From JAOPZW01 sp963807305 (GTDB lineage Bacteria > Actinomycetota > Thermoleophilia > Solirubrobacterales > Solirubrobacteraceae), in the NCBI GenBank assembly GCA_963807305.1, contig CAWEBN010000005.1, positions 868,001-932,000 on the forward strand: 64,000 nt of DNA, given 5' to 3'. The notes under the pieces are model-generated. The model was not told the origin of the DNA and made no database searches. It saw only the letters and a program-made list of their open reading frames with translations. How positions within the stretch are numbered: the first letter of the stretch is position 1; each line of letters begins with the position of its first letter. Positions 16,992-26,200 of the stretch are shown here, in pieces. The position numbers and the translations under genes were made by a program.

Positions 16992-17906
16992 CTAGAGGTC
17001 GCGGCGGCCGAAGAAGAACGCGCCCACGACGGCCACGAGGCCGAGGTAGACCGCGATCCACGGCAGCAGGAGCGCGCCGGCGTCGTGCGAGCCGCCCAGC
17101 GGTCCGAGCTGGACGATCGCTCCCGTGACGCCGGGGATGTCCTGCACCAGCTGGCGCAGGGCGTCGCGGTAGAGCGCCTCGAAGGGCAGCGCCCACGAGC
17201 CCACATTGGCGATCGTCTGCAGGGTGTGGGAGTTCAGCGCGTCGCCGATGGAGCCCAGCAGGCCGGCGAGCAGTCCGGCGCCGAAGATCATGAGCACGCC
17301 GATCCCGTTCGCGGTGGCGGTGAGGAAGATCGAGCCCAGCAGCGACAGCGCCGCCACCACCACGACCGCGAGCGCCAGGCGCAGGCCGGCGCCGACGGGC
17401 GACTGCGGCCACCAGTCGCCGGCGATGCCGGTGACCAGCACGGCGCCCGTGTAGACGACGCCGACGTAGGTGAAGGCCACCGCCGCGGCGGCCAGGAAGC
17501 GCCCGGCCAGGTACTGGCGGCGGCCGAGGGGGCGCACGATGAGCGGCTGCAGCAGCCCGGTCTCGGCGTCGCCGCGGACGGCCGAGAGCGTGAGGAAGAC
17601 GGCCAGCACGGCACCGAGGAAGAGCGTGCCGAACATGGCCAGGCCGAGCAGGGTGGCGCCCGCGAGCGTGCGCGCGTCGAGGCCGAACTGGTTGTCGCCG
17701 AAGCCGGTGACGTCCTTGAAGAGCTCGGTGGCGCCCCACGCGTAGAGGCCGCCGAAGGCGAGCGTGAGGACCACGACGACCGCGAACACGCGCCGGCGCA
17801 GCGACTCGCGCAGGGCGTACCCGGCCACGACGAGGACGCCGGCGCCGGCGCGCCGGCGCTCGGCCGCGGCGGGCGGCCCTCCGCGCTCGTCCGCGCCCGC
17901 GCTCAC
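16992..17906 (-). CDS. ABC-2 type transporter permease
   Basis: 304 residues from GTG 17906, which overlaps the ATPase stop by 4 bp (GTGA). Six or so helices are separated by short loops. The region VFLTLSAVRGDAETGLLQPL, then RPLGRRQYLAGRFLA, is characteristic of ABC-2 permeases of the CcmB/NatB/YhaP style. With the ATPase upstream it forms a two-gene exporter; the substrate is unknown. The surrounding frame is open for 1467 codons on this strand purely through base composition. Confidence 0.9.
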   Translation of the reverse strand: MSAGADERGGPPAAAERRRAGAGVLVVAGYALRESLRRRVFAVVVVLTLAFGGLYAWGATELFKDVTGFGDNQFGLDARTLAGATLLGLAMFGTLFLGAVLAVFLTLSAVRGDAETGLLQPLIVRPLGRRQYLAGRFLAAAAVAFTYVGVVYTGAVLVTGIAGDWWPQSPVGAGLRLALAVVVVAALSLLGSIFLTATANGIGVLMIFGAGLLAGLLGSIGDALNSHTLQTIANVGSWALPFEALYRDALRQLVQDIPGVTGAIVQLGPLGGSHDAGALLLPWIAVYLGLVAVVGAFFFGRRDL

Positions 17907-18745
17907 GACCGGTCGGGCTCCACGACGGCCAGATAGGCGTCCTCGAGCGTCGAGCGCACGAGACGGACCTCGTAGACGCGCTCGCCGGCGGCGACCAGGC
18001 GCTCGACGATGGCCGGCACCTCGTCGCGGGTCGCGCCCTCGAAGCGCTGAGTGCCGGCCTGCGTCTCGACCTCGACGCCGTGCGGGCGCGACAGCTCGTC
18101 CGGCCGGCCCTCGGCCAGCAGCTCGCCGTGGTCGATGATCGCCACGCGGTCGCAGACCCGCTCGACCTCGCTGAGCAGATGGGTGTTCAGCAGCACGGCG
18201 ACGCCGCGCCGGCGCAGCTCGCCGAGCAGGTCGCGCACGATCCGCCGCCCGACCGGGTCGAGCGCGCTCGTGGGTTCGTCGAGCAGCAGCAGCCGCGGGC
18301 CGCCGACGAGCGCCTGCGCGAGCCCGAGGCGCTGCTGCATGCCCTTCGACATCTGCTCGACCCGGCGCCCGCCCTCGTCGCCGAGCCCGACCAGCGCCAG
18401 CAGCTCGGCGCGCTCGGCGGCGCCGCCGGTCGAGCCCGACAGGCGCTGGTGCAGGTGCAGCAGCTCGTCGGCGCTGGCCCAGCCGGGAAAGCGGAAGAGC
18501 TCGGCCAGATAGCCGAGCGCGCGCCGGGCGGGCGCAGTCCCCGCCGCGGCGCCGCACACCTTCACGGTCCCCGACGACGGGCGGACGAGCCCCGCGGCGC
18601 TCTTGACGAGGGTCGACTTTCCCGCGCCATTGGGGCCGAGCAGGCCGACGAGCTCGGCCTCGCCGACGGTCAGGTCGACCCCGCGCAGCGCTGCGGTGGC
18701 GCCGTAGCGCTTGGCCAAGCCGCGGACCTCGAGCGCGGGCGTCAC
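17903..18745 (-). CDS. ABC transporter ATP-binding protein (ABC-2 family)
   Basis: 280 residues. Walker A GPNGAGKST at 37-45, signature MSKGMQQRLGLAQAL near 133, Walker B LLLLDEPTSALDP, and the H-loop in LNTHLLSEVERVCDR. The C-terminal extension (from about 215) is the regulatory tail common in DrrA/NatA-type ATPases. Partner of the permease at 16992. Confidence 0.95.
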   Translation of the reverse strand: MTPALEVRGLAKRYGATAALRGVDLTVGEAELVGLLGPNGAGKSTLVKSAAGLVRPSSGTVKVCGAAAGTAPARRALGYLAELFRFPGWASADELLHLHQRLSGSTGGAAERAELLALVGLGDEGGRRVEQMSKGMQQRLGLAQALVGGPRLLLLDEPTSALDPVGRRIVRDLLGELRRRGVAVLLNTHLLSEVERVCDRVAIIDHGELLAEGRPDELSRPHGVEVETQAGTQRFEGATRDEVPAIVERLVAAGERVYEVRLVRSTLEDAYLAVVEPDRS

Positions 18746-18893
18746 GAGCGGCGCCGGACGATAGCGTGCCCCCGCGTGCCGGCTGGGCAGGCGCCGCCGC
18801 TCGTCGCCTCGAGGGAGCGCCAGGGCGTCCAGCGCTCGGGGACGTTCGCCGTGGGCCGTGGGGCGGCCAGGTCTTCGCGTTGCGACTGTGACC

Positions 18894-18899
18894 TACGAT
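18894..18899 (+). promoter_or_regulatory. -10 element (leaderless)
   Basis: TACGAT ends 7 nt before the GTG at 18906 and supports that start over the longer frame from 18858. Confidence 0.4.
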
Positions 18900-18905
18900 C
18901 CGTCC

Positions 18906-19265
18906 GTGGTCGTGCGGATCGCCATCGTCGCCGTCGCCGTCGCCGCGATCGTGCTGCTGGCCTCGCGCCTGCGCGACCACGACCGCTGCGACTCCGCGAT
19001 CGCGGCCGTCGCGACGCACGTCGGCGCGCTGACCTCGAGCTGCCGCGACCCCGACCTCATCGCCGGCGCCTCGGCGCAGCTGATCACGGCCGGCCGGCGC
19101 GATACGGGGCTGCGGCTCGCGCGCGAGAGCGTGCGTCGCGAGCCCGAGAGCTTCATCGGCTGGGTCGCCCTCGGGCTGGCGCTGCGCGAGAGCGACCCCG
19201 CCGGGTCGCGACGTGCGCTGGCGCGGGCGAAGGCGCTCAACCCGCGCTGGCAGGGACTGCAGTAG
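18906..19265 (+). CDS. small membrane-anchored TPR-like protein
   Basis: 119 residues. An N-terminal hydrophobic anchor (IAIVAVAVAAIVLLASRLR) is followed by CDSAIAAVATHVGALTSSCR and two helical-hairpin units (AQLITAGRRDTGLRLARESV; FIGWVALGLALRESDPAGSR plus ALARAKALNP) that look like tetratricopeptide repeats. No named family. Its last 29 bp overlap the 3' end of the convergent acyltransferase. Confidence 0.6.
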   Translation: MVVRIAIVAVAVAAIVLLASRLRDHDRCDSAIAAVATHVGALTSSCRDPDLIAGASAQLITAGRRDTGLRLARESVRREPESFIGWVALGLALRESDPAGSRRALARAKALNPRWQGLQ

Positions 19266-20476
19266 ACGGCTTGCTCTCGGTCGCCGGAGCGGGCGGCGGC
19301 CGGCGGCGGTCCTTGAAGCGCAGGATCGGGCGCTCGACGAGGTAGTAGCTGGCCGCCGCGATGGCCATCGACACCGCGCCGAGCGAGAGGAGCAGGCTGA
19401 TGAAGGGCGACCCGGGGATGATGTCGTCGACCGCCGGCGTTGATGACCTTCGGCATCAGCGGCTGATGCCAGAGGAAGACCCCGTAGGAGACGAGGCCGA
19501 ACCACGCCAGCAACGGGTTGCCGAGGATCCGGCGCGGCAGTCCGCGGCGCGGGTCGCCGAAGACCGCGGGCAGCGCGAGCAGGAACCCGATGAGCGGGAA
19601 CATGAGGTGCTCGGCCAGCCAGCTGGGCGCCGTTGTAGGCCGGCGGCAGGGTGCGGCTCATGCCGAGCTGGGTCGCGTCCAGCCACCACAGGAAGGCCGC
19701 GAGCGCCCACGGCAGCCACGCGTGGTCGGAGATGACCCGCACGACGCGCGACTCGCGCTCGCGACCGGCCAGGACGACCGTGGCCAGCGCGAGGCCCATC
19801 CCGTAGGCGAACCAGTCGGCGTTGCCGAGCAGCAGGATGTCGACGCGGCTCTGGGTCCCGTGTACGGCGAAGACGATCGTGCGCCATCCGATCGAGAAGA
19901 GCGAGATCGCCAGCAGCGCCGCGACCTCGATGCGCATCATCGTGCGGGCCGGGCGCCCGCGCTGAAGGCGGGTCATGAGCAGCGCCCACAGCGGCAGCGC
20001 GACGTAGAAGGACGCCTCGATGGCCAGCGACCACGCGGCGCCGATGCCGCACAGCGTGGTCGACAGCCTCGTGTTCTGCAGGAATCCGTAGTAGACCCAC
20101 CAGTCGCCGGTGAAGACGCCGCACAGCCCGACCGTCGCGGCGAGCACGGTGAGCGCGAGCCAGTACGCCGGCACGATGCGCAGCACGCGCCGGCGGGCGT
20201 AGTCGCGGATGCGCGGTGGCGGGCGCCGCCGGCGAAGCGCGCGGCCAGGAACGGCCGGTAGAGCAGGAAGCCCGAGATCACGAAGAAGAAGGCCACGCCC
20301 ATGTTCAGCCGCGCCGTGTAGGCCCCGAGCGGGTTGAGCAGGTTGAAGCTCGTGATCGCCGCTACATGGGTGACGAGGATCGAGCCGGCCGCGATCGCGC
20401 GCATGCCGTCGAACAGCGGGAAGCGCGGGTTGCCGGGAGGCGGCGCGACGGCGTCGGGAGCGGCGTGGCTGCTCAC
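19237..20476 (-). pseudogene. acyltransferase family 3 (OafA-like) with three frame breaks
   Basis: All parts of a roughly 410-residue membrane O-acyltransferase are present in order, but in changing frames. Start to about 20220: RFPLFDGMRAIAAGSILVTH and FFFVISGFLLYRPF, with the family's catalytic H. About 20220-19620: IRDYARRRVLRIVPAYW, then the middle helices. About 19620-19437: MFPLIGFLLALPAVFG, then a GVFLWHQPLMPK stretch. About 19437-19237: SPFISLLLSLGAVSMAIAAA plus YYLVERPILRFKDR, then stop. Breaks map near 20215-20228, 19612-19622 and 19432-19440. The codons between them are undegraded, so this is either a very recent pseudogene or sequence error. An intact enzyme would acetylate surface sugars. 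Confidence 0.8.
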
Positions 20477-20506
20477 GGTTGGGGCAGCTTACGCTGGACG
20501 CCGACG

Positions 20507-20512
20507 TAGGCT
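20507..20512 (+). promoter_or_regulatory. -10 element (leaderless)
   Basis: TAGGCT ends 8 nt before GTG 20520. A second box pair, TACGCT (plus, 20490-20495) and TAAGCT (minus, 20492-20487), lies in the same 43-bp divergent gap. The minus-strand box ends 11 nt before the acyltransferase start. Confidence 0.35.
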
Positions 20513-20519
20513 TGCGCGC

Positions 20520-21746
20520 GTGGCGTTCGCAGGCGGCTTCCGCGGACGGCTCGCGATCGTGGCGCTCGCCGCGCTGGCGATCCGCACCGCGGCGACGATC
20601 TATCACCGCGACTACCCGGTCATCGGCGACGCGCTGACCTTCCACCTCGAGGGCGGCCACCTCGCCCACGGCGAGGGCTTCCGGCGCGTCTTCGAGGACG
20701 TCCCGACGGCCGAGCACCCGCCCCTCTTCATCGGCCTGATCGCGCTCTTCACGCTCCTCGGCGCCGACGGCTTCCTGGCCCAGAAGCTCCTGCTCGGCCT
20801 CGTGGGCACGGTCACGGTCGTGCTGGTGGGGCTGCTCGCGCGGCGCGTCGCCGGGGAGCGGGCCGGGCTCGTCGCCGCGGTGATCGCCGCCGTTTACCCG
20901 CTGCTGTGGCTCGCCGACGGATCGCTCATGAGCGAGTCGCTCTACGGCGCGCTCATCGTCGCCGTGCTGCTGGCGGCCTACGCCTACCTCGACGCGCGGA
21001 CCGTGCGGCGGGTGGCGGTGCTCGGCGCGCTCATCGCCCTCGCCGCGCTCACCCGCGGCGAGGCGCTGCTCCTCGTCCCGCTGCTCGGCCTCGCGCTCGT
21101 GGCCCGCGGCAGCCTGCCGGCGCGCGAGCGACTCGTGCACCTCGCCGTGCTCGTGGCGGCCTTCGCGCTCGTGATCGCGCCGTGGTCGATCCGCAACGCG
21201 GCGACGTTCGACTCGCCGGTGCTCATCTCCACCAACGGGGAGGGCGTTTGGGTCGGCGCCAACTGCCATCAGACCTACTACGGGCCGATCATCGGCCTGT
21301 GGGATTTCCCCTGCTACGGCAGGACGCCGCCGGGCGACGAGGCGCAGCAGTCGCGCGAGTACCGCCGCCGCGGGATGCAGTACATGCGCGACCACGCCGG
21401 CCGCGTCCCGCTCGTGCTGGCCGCGCGCGTCGGGCGCCTGTACGACGTCTTCCGGCCGGCGCAGATGCGCGTGTACGAGGCCAGCGAGGGCCGGCCGGCG
21501 CGCTCGGAGCGCCTCGGGGTGTGGATGTTCTGGCTTCTGGCCCCGCTCGCCGTCGCGGGAGTCTGGCTACTGGCCCGCCGCCGCCAGCCCCTCGCCATCC
21601 TGCTCGTGCCGGTGGCCATGGTCACGCTCACCGCGCTGCTGACCTACGGGTCGACGCGGTTTCGCTTCGCGGCCGAGCCGTCGATCGTCGTGCTCGCGGC
21701 CGTGGCCGTCGACGCGCTCGTGGGCCGGGGCCGCAGCGCGGCGTGA
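20520..21746 (+). CDS. GT39/ArnT-like membrane glycosyltransferase
   Basis: 408 residues from GTG 20520. A GT-C membrane protein: the first external loop contains the acidic pair in YPVIGDALTFHLEGG, then TAEHPPLFIGLIALF, the HPPL motif of PMT_2-type enzymes. Nine or so helices follow; the external loop at 255-300 holds GVWVGANCHQTYYG and PCYGRTPPGDEAQ. It likely transfers a sugar from a polyprenyl-phosphate donor outside the membrane. The last 103 bp overlap the 3' end of the convergent ligase gene. Confidence 0.85.
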   Translation: MAFAGGFRGRLAIVALAALAIRTAATIYHRDYPVIGDALTFHLEGGHLAHGEGFRRVFEDVPTAEHPPLFIGLIALFTLLGADGFLAQKLLLGLVGTVTVVLVGLLARRVAGERAGLVAAVIAAVYPLLWLADGSLMSESLYGALIVAVLLAAYAYLDARTVRRVAVLGALIALAALTRGEALLLVPLLGLALVARGSLPARERLVHLAVLVAAFALVIAPWSIRNAATFDSPVLISTNGEGVWVGANCHQTYYGPIIGLWDFPCYGRTPPGDEAQQSREYRRRGMQYMRDHAGRVPLVLAARVGRLYDVFRPAQMRVYEASEGRPARSERLGVWMFWLLAPLAVAGVWLLARRRQPLAILLVPVAMVTLTALLTYGSTRFRFAAEPSIVVLAAVAVDALVGRGRSAA

Positions 21747-23200
21747 GGCAGCGGCCCGGCCGCCCGCGCGGCCGTCCCCGCCGCCTCCGCGCCGGCCCGG
21801 CAGAGCAGCAGCCCGGCGAGGGCGACCGCGACGAGGGTGACGGCGGGCATCTCCCAGTCCCAGTCCAGGCCGGCGTGCAGGGCCCAGGTGAGCGCGGCGG
21901 CGGCGGGGCCGGCGGCCAGGGCGCGGTCGGCGCGTAGGGCCCGGCGGGTCGCCAATACGGTCGCGACCAGCACGGCGGCGAGCAGCGCGAGGCCGACGAG
22001 CCCGAGGTCGGCGAGCGTCTGGAGCTCGAGTGAGTGGGCGTTGCGCACGCGCTCGTCGATCGTGCGCCGGCGCAGCCACTCCACGGCGAACGCCCCCGGC
22101 CCGGCGCCGGCGATGGGATGGTCGGCGGCGACGTCCACGGCCACGCGCCAGTAGCTCAGGCGATGGGTGCCGACGTCCGACAGGCGCGCGTTGGTGGCGC
22201 CGAAGGCGGCGTCGCGCGAGGGTCCGCCGCCCTCCGCGAGGACCACGGCCGCGTACGGGAGCAGGGCGAGCGCGACGACGACCGCGACGACCGGCGCCGC
22301 GCTCAGGCGCGACGGGGTGGCGTGCTCGTCGCCGCCGCGGGCCTGCACCAGCGCCGCGCCGGCGGCGATGACCGCGAGCAGCGCGAGGACCGTCAGTCCC
22401 TGCGTCGTGGCGTGGCCGGGGTGCAGGGCCCGCACGGCGCCGAAGGGCCCGGCTGCGGCGCCCGCCAGCGCGCCGGCGCCCAGCGCGACGGCCGCCGCCC
22501 GCAGCTGGGCGCGGCTGCGGTCGAAGGCGACGAGCGCGGCGAGGCCGGCGAGCAGGCAGGCGATGGCGCCGCGGGAGAAGCTCAGATAGGCGCCCATGCC
22601 CAGCGGTGCGGCGGCGGCCGCCGCGGCGATCCGCAGCGCGCGCGGGCGGGTGACGTCGCCGGCGAGGCGAGCGCAGAGGACGAGCCCGATCGCCGCCAGG
22701 GCGCCGGTCGCGTTCCAGTAGGTCATCGGCTGCTCGAGGCGCCCGCCGGCGCGCGCCGTGGCGTGCAGGTGCACCACGCTCGGCAGCAGCCGCCCGCTCA
22801 GCCCGTAGCCGATGACGACGAGGGCGCCGGCCGCCAGCGCCGGCTCGACCAGGCGCGCGGCGCGCCGGTCGCTCCAGGCGATGGCGCCGGCGGCGAGCGC
22901 GGGCAGATAGAGCAGCGCGAGCTCGAGCTCCTGATCGGCCCCCGCCGGGCTCGAGGACCAGCTCGTCGCGATCCACGTCCACGCCGCCAGCCCGGCGAGC
23001 GCGACCAGGGCGGCGCGCGCGGCCCGCGCCCCGGGCAGCGGGAGCCCCGGGACGGCGAGCGCGGCCAGGGCGAGCAGCGCCCAGGCGCAGATCGCGGCGA
23101 TGAGGCGCGCACCCTCGAAGAAGGCGCCGCTGAAGAACGCGAGGACGACCGGGAGCAGCAGGAGGCCGGCCTGGACGGCCGTGAGCGCTGCGCGGCGCAT
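21644..23200 (-). CDS. O-antigen ligase/polymerase family protein (Wzy_C)
   Basis: 518 residues, 12 or more helices. The ligase-domain signature is in the second half: LSYWRVAVDVAADHPIAGAG, then NAHSLELQTLADLGLVGLAL, matching the H-S-x2-L...LGLVGL pattern of O-antigen ligases/polymerases. It either ligates or polymerises a lipid-linked glycan on the outer face of the membrane. The ATG at 23200 is supported by a minus-strand TACGCT ending 9 nt upstream. The Thr/Ala-rich C-terminus lies wholly within the overlap with GT39. Confidence 0.85.
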   Translation of the reverse strand: MRRAALTAVQAGLLLLPVVLAFFSGAFFEGARLIAAICAWALLALAALAVPGLPLPGARAARAALVALAGLAAWTWIATSWSSSPAGADQELELALLYLPALAAGAIAWSDRRAARLVEPALAAGALVVIGYGLSGRLLPSVVHLHATARAGGRLEQPMTYWNATGALAAIGLVLCARLAGDVTRPRALRIAAAAAAAPLGMGAYLSFSRGAIACLLAGLAALVAFDRSRAQLRAAAVALGAGALAGAAAGPFGAVRALHPGHATTQGLTVLALLAVIAAGAALVQARGGDEHATPSRLSAAPVVAVVVALALLPYAAVVLAEGGGPSRDAAFGATNARLSDVGTHRLSYWRVAVDVAADHPIAGAGPGAFAVEWLRRRTIDERVRNAHSLELQTLADLGLVGLALLAAVLVATVLATRRALRADRALAAGPAAAALTWALHAGLDWDWEMPAVTLVAVALAGLLLCRAGAEAAGTAARAAGPLPHAALRPRPTSASTATAASTTIDGSAAKRNRVDP

Positions 23201-23208
23201 GGAGCGGC

Positions 23209-23272
23209 AGCGTACCCGCGCTAGCCGGTGCTCCCGGTACTGCTCGGCGTGGTCATGCCGGCAGGCTAGCCT
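23209..23272. promoter_or_regulatory. divergent promoter region, ligase and AftD-like genes
   Basis: Minus-strand TACGCT (23214-23209) ends 9 nt before ATG 23200. Plus-strand TAGCCT (23267-23272), inside the palindrome AGGCTAGCCT, lies 9 nt before GTG 23282. Both genes look leaderless. Confidence 0.35.
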
Positions 23273-23281
23273 CCCGGCCCC

Positions 23282-26200
23282 GTGAGGTGGCCCCGGCGCG
23301 ACACCCTCATCCCGCTCGCGCTGGGCGCGCTGGCCTTCGTCGTCGCCTTCGCGCAGCGCCCCGGCCTCGAGGTCGCCGAGACGAAGGTCGACCTGCACGT
23401 GGCGCCGGGCTCGTTCCTGCGCGACGTCCTCAGCGCGTGGACGCCGAGCGGCTCGCTCGGCCACGTCTTCGCCGGCCAGTACGGCGGCTACCTGTGGCCG
23501 ATGGGGCCGTTCTTCGCCCTCGGCCACCTCCTCGGCCTGCCCGACTGGGTCGTCGGGCGGCTGTGGATCGGGACGGCGCTCGCGCTCAGCGCATGGGGGA
23601 TGGTGCGCCTGCTCGACGCGCTCGCCGGCCGCCCGCGCGGCGCCGGCCACCTGGCCGGCGCCCTGCTCTACATGCTCAATCCGTACGTCGTCACCTACGT
23701 GGGGCGCACGTCGATCACGCTGCTGGCCACGGCGGCGCTGCCGTGGCTGCTGCTCTGCGTGCACCGCGGACTGCGCGATCCGCGCGGGTGGTGGTGGCCG
23801 GCGGCCTTCGCGCTCGTGCTGACCTCGACCGGGGGCGGCGTCAACGTCGCCGTCACCGCGTGGCTGCTGCTCGCGCCCGCGCTGCTCGTCGTCTACGAGC
23901 TGGGCTGGGGCGCGGCGGCACCGGGCGCGGCGCGCGCCTTCGCGGTGCGGCTCCTGCCGGTCGCGGCGGTCGCCTCGCTGTGGTGGGTCGCGGCCGTGCT
24001 CGTCCACGCGCGCTACGGCCTGGACTTCCTGCCCTACACCGAGCAGCCCGGGACGATCTGGAGCACGACCTCGCTGCCCGAGTCGCTGCGGCTGCTCGGC
24101 TTCTGGACGAGCTATATCGGCGTCGGCTACACCGGCACGCTGCGCGCCTTCCAGGCCGACGCCGGCGTCTACCTCGGGCTCGCGCCGGTCGTCGTGGCGA
24201 CGCTCGTGATTCCCGCGCTGTGCCTGGGGTCGTTCGCGTGGACGCGGCGCGCGCGCTACGCGCCCTTCTTCCTCGCGCTCGTGCTCCTCGGCCTGCTGGT
24301 GATGTTCGTCGGCTTCCCCGAAGGGGCGCCGCTGCGCCGCGCGGCGACCTTCACCTACAACCACGTGCAGGCCGTGCGCTTCCTGCGCACGAGCTACAAG
24401 GCCGGGCCGCTGGTGTCGCTCGGGCTCGCCGGCCTCGGCGCGCTGGCCGTCTGCGCCCTGCGCCCACGGCTGCGCGCCGTGGCGCTCGTCGGCGCGGTGG
24501 TGCTGGTGGCTCTCGCGTGCTGGCCGCTGGCGCGCGGCGTCGGCCTGGACCGCCAGCTCGGGCTCCCGCACGGCGTGCCCGCGGCATGGCGCGACGCCGC
24601 CCACGACCTCGACCGCACCCTGCCGCGCGGCCGGCGCGCCATGGTCCTGCCCGGCCAGCTCTTCGCCTTCTACGACTGGGGCGGGACCTACGACCCGATC
24701 CTGCCGGCCCTCACCGACCGGCCGGTGGCGACGCGCTTCATCGTCCCGTTCGCCGACCTGCGCGCGGTCGACCTGCAGTGGACGACCGACTCGCTCGTCA
24801 GCCAGCAGCGCGCGCTGCCCGGGCAGCTGCGGCCGCTGCTCGACCTCATGGGCGTCGGCGCCGTCGTACAGGGCGCCGACGACGACCGCTCGCGCAGCGG
24901 CGCGGTCCCGGCCTCCTCGGCGGCCGGGGTCCTCGACGCGCTCGGCCCGCCGGCGCGCGCGTACGGGCCGCGGCGCACGGTGCCCGGCGCGGCCGGGACG
25001 CTCGAGCCCGCCGCGCGGCTGGCGCAGGTACGCCGCTGGAACGTGCCGACCGGCGGCCTGGTGCGCGTGGTGCCCCGCGACGGGGCGACGGTGGTCGACG
25101 GCTCGGCGGCCGCCATCGCCGACCTCGCCGCCTTCGGCGCGCTGCGGACCGACCGGGCGCTGCACTACGCGGCCGACCTGACCGAGCCGGCGCTGCGCGC
25201 CCAGGCCGCGCGGGGGGCGTCGTTCGTCATCAGCGACTCGAATCGCCGGCGCGTCTTCGTCGCCGCGCGCCTGCGCGGCAACACGGGCTGGACCGTGCCC
25301 GCCGACGAGAAGCTCTCCGAGGACTCGGCGCAGCTGGACCCGTTCCCGCGCCGCGGCACCGACGCGCAGACCGTCGCGCTCGTGGGCGGCGGGGTGGCTT
25401 CGGTCCGAGCCGACTTCTCGCCCGGCTTCGCCCAGTTCCCCGAGCGCCGCCCGTTCGCCGCGATCGACGGCGACCCGTCGACCGCGTGGCTGGCCGACCG
25501 CGCACTGGCCACCGATCGCCATCACCTGGACATCGCCTTCACGGCGCCGCGCGACGTCGACCATGTCGACCTCATGCCCTACAGCGACGGCCAGGGTCGC
25601 GTCGATCGCGTGGCCGTGAACGGCCGGGAGTTCGCCGTGCGCGACGGATGGAACCGCCTGAACGTCGGTCTGCGCGCGACGCGCTCGCTGAGCGTGCGGA
25701 TCGCGCACGTGACCCAGCCGCCGACCGGCGAGGGCGGCGCCGGCGGCATCCGCGAGTTGCGCATCCCGGGCGTGCGGCCGACCGAGGCGCTGCGGCCGCC
25801 CGTGCTCGTCGAGCACGCGCTGCACGGCGCCGACACGCGGCTCTCGGGGCTCACCTACCTGTTCGACCGCACCACCGGCGACGATCCCGCGCACCCGCGC
25901 GTCGTCACCGGCGCGCGCTCCCGCGGCCTGGTGCGCGACCAGCAGGACGGCGAGCGCGGATGGGCGCGCGCGATCGCTCCGCCTGCGGCGCGGGCGTGGC
26001 GGGCCGACGCCTGGGTCAGCGTGGCGCCCGAGACGCCCGACCACGTGCTCGACGCCTGGACCGGGAGCGGCGGGACCACGACCTTCGACGGCTCCTCGCG
26101 CTTCGAGGGGCTCGGGCGCAACCGCGCGTCGTCGGCCTTCGACGGCGATCCGGCGCGCGCGTGGATCGCGGGATGGATCCGTTCGCGGGGCGCGTGGCTT

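Noticed and set aside
16992..21395. A 1467-codon minus-strand frame
   Set aside because: It strings together the real permease, part of the acyltransferase and noncoding sequence; not one protein.
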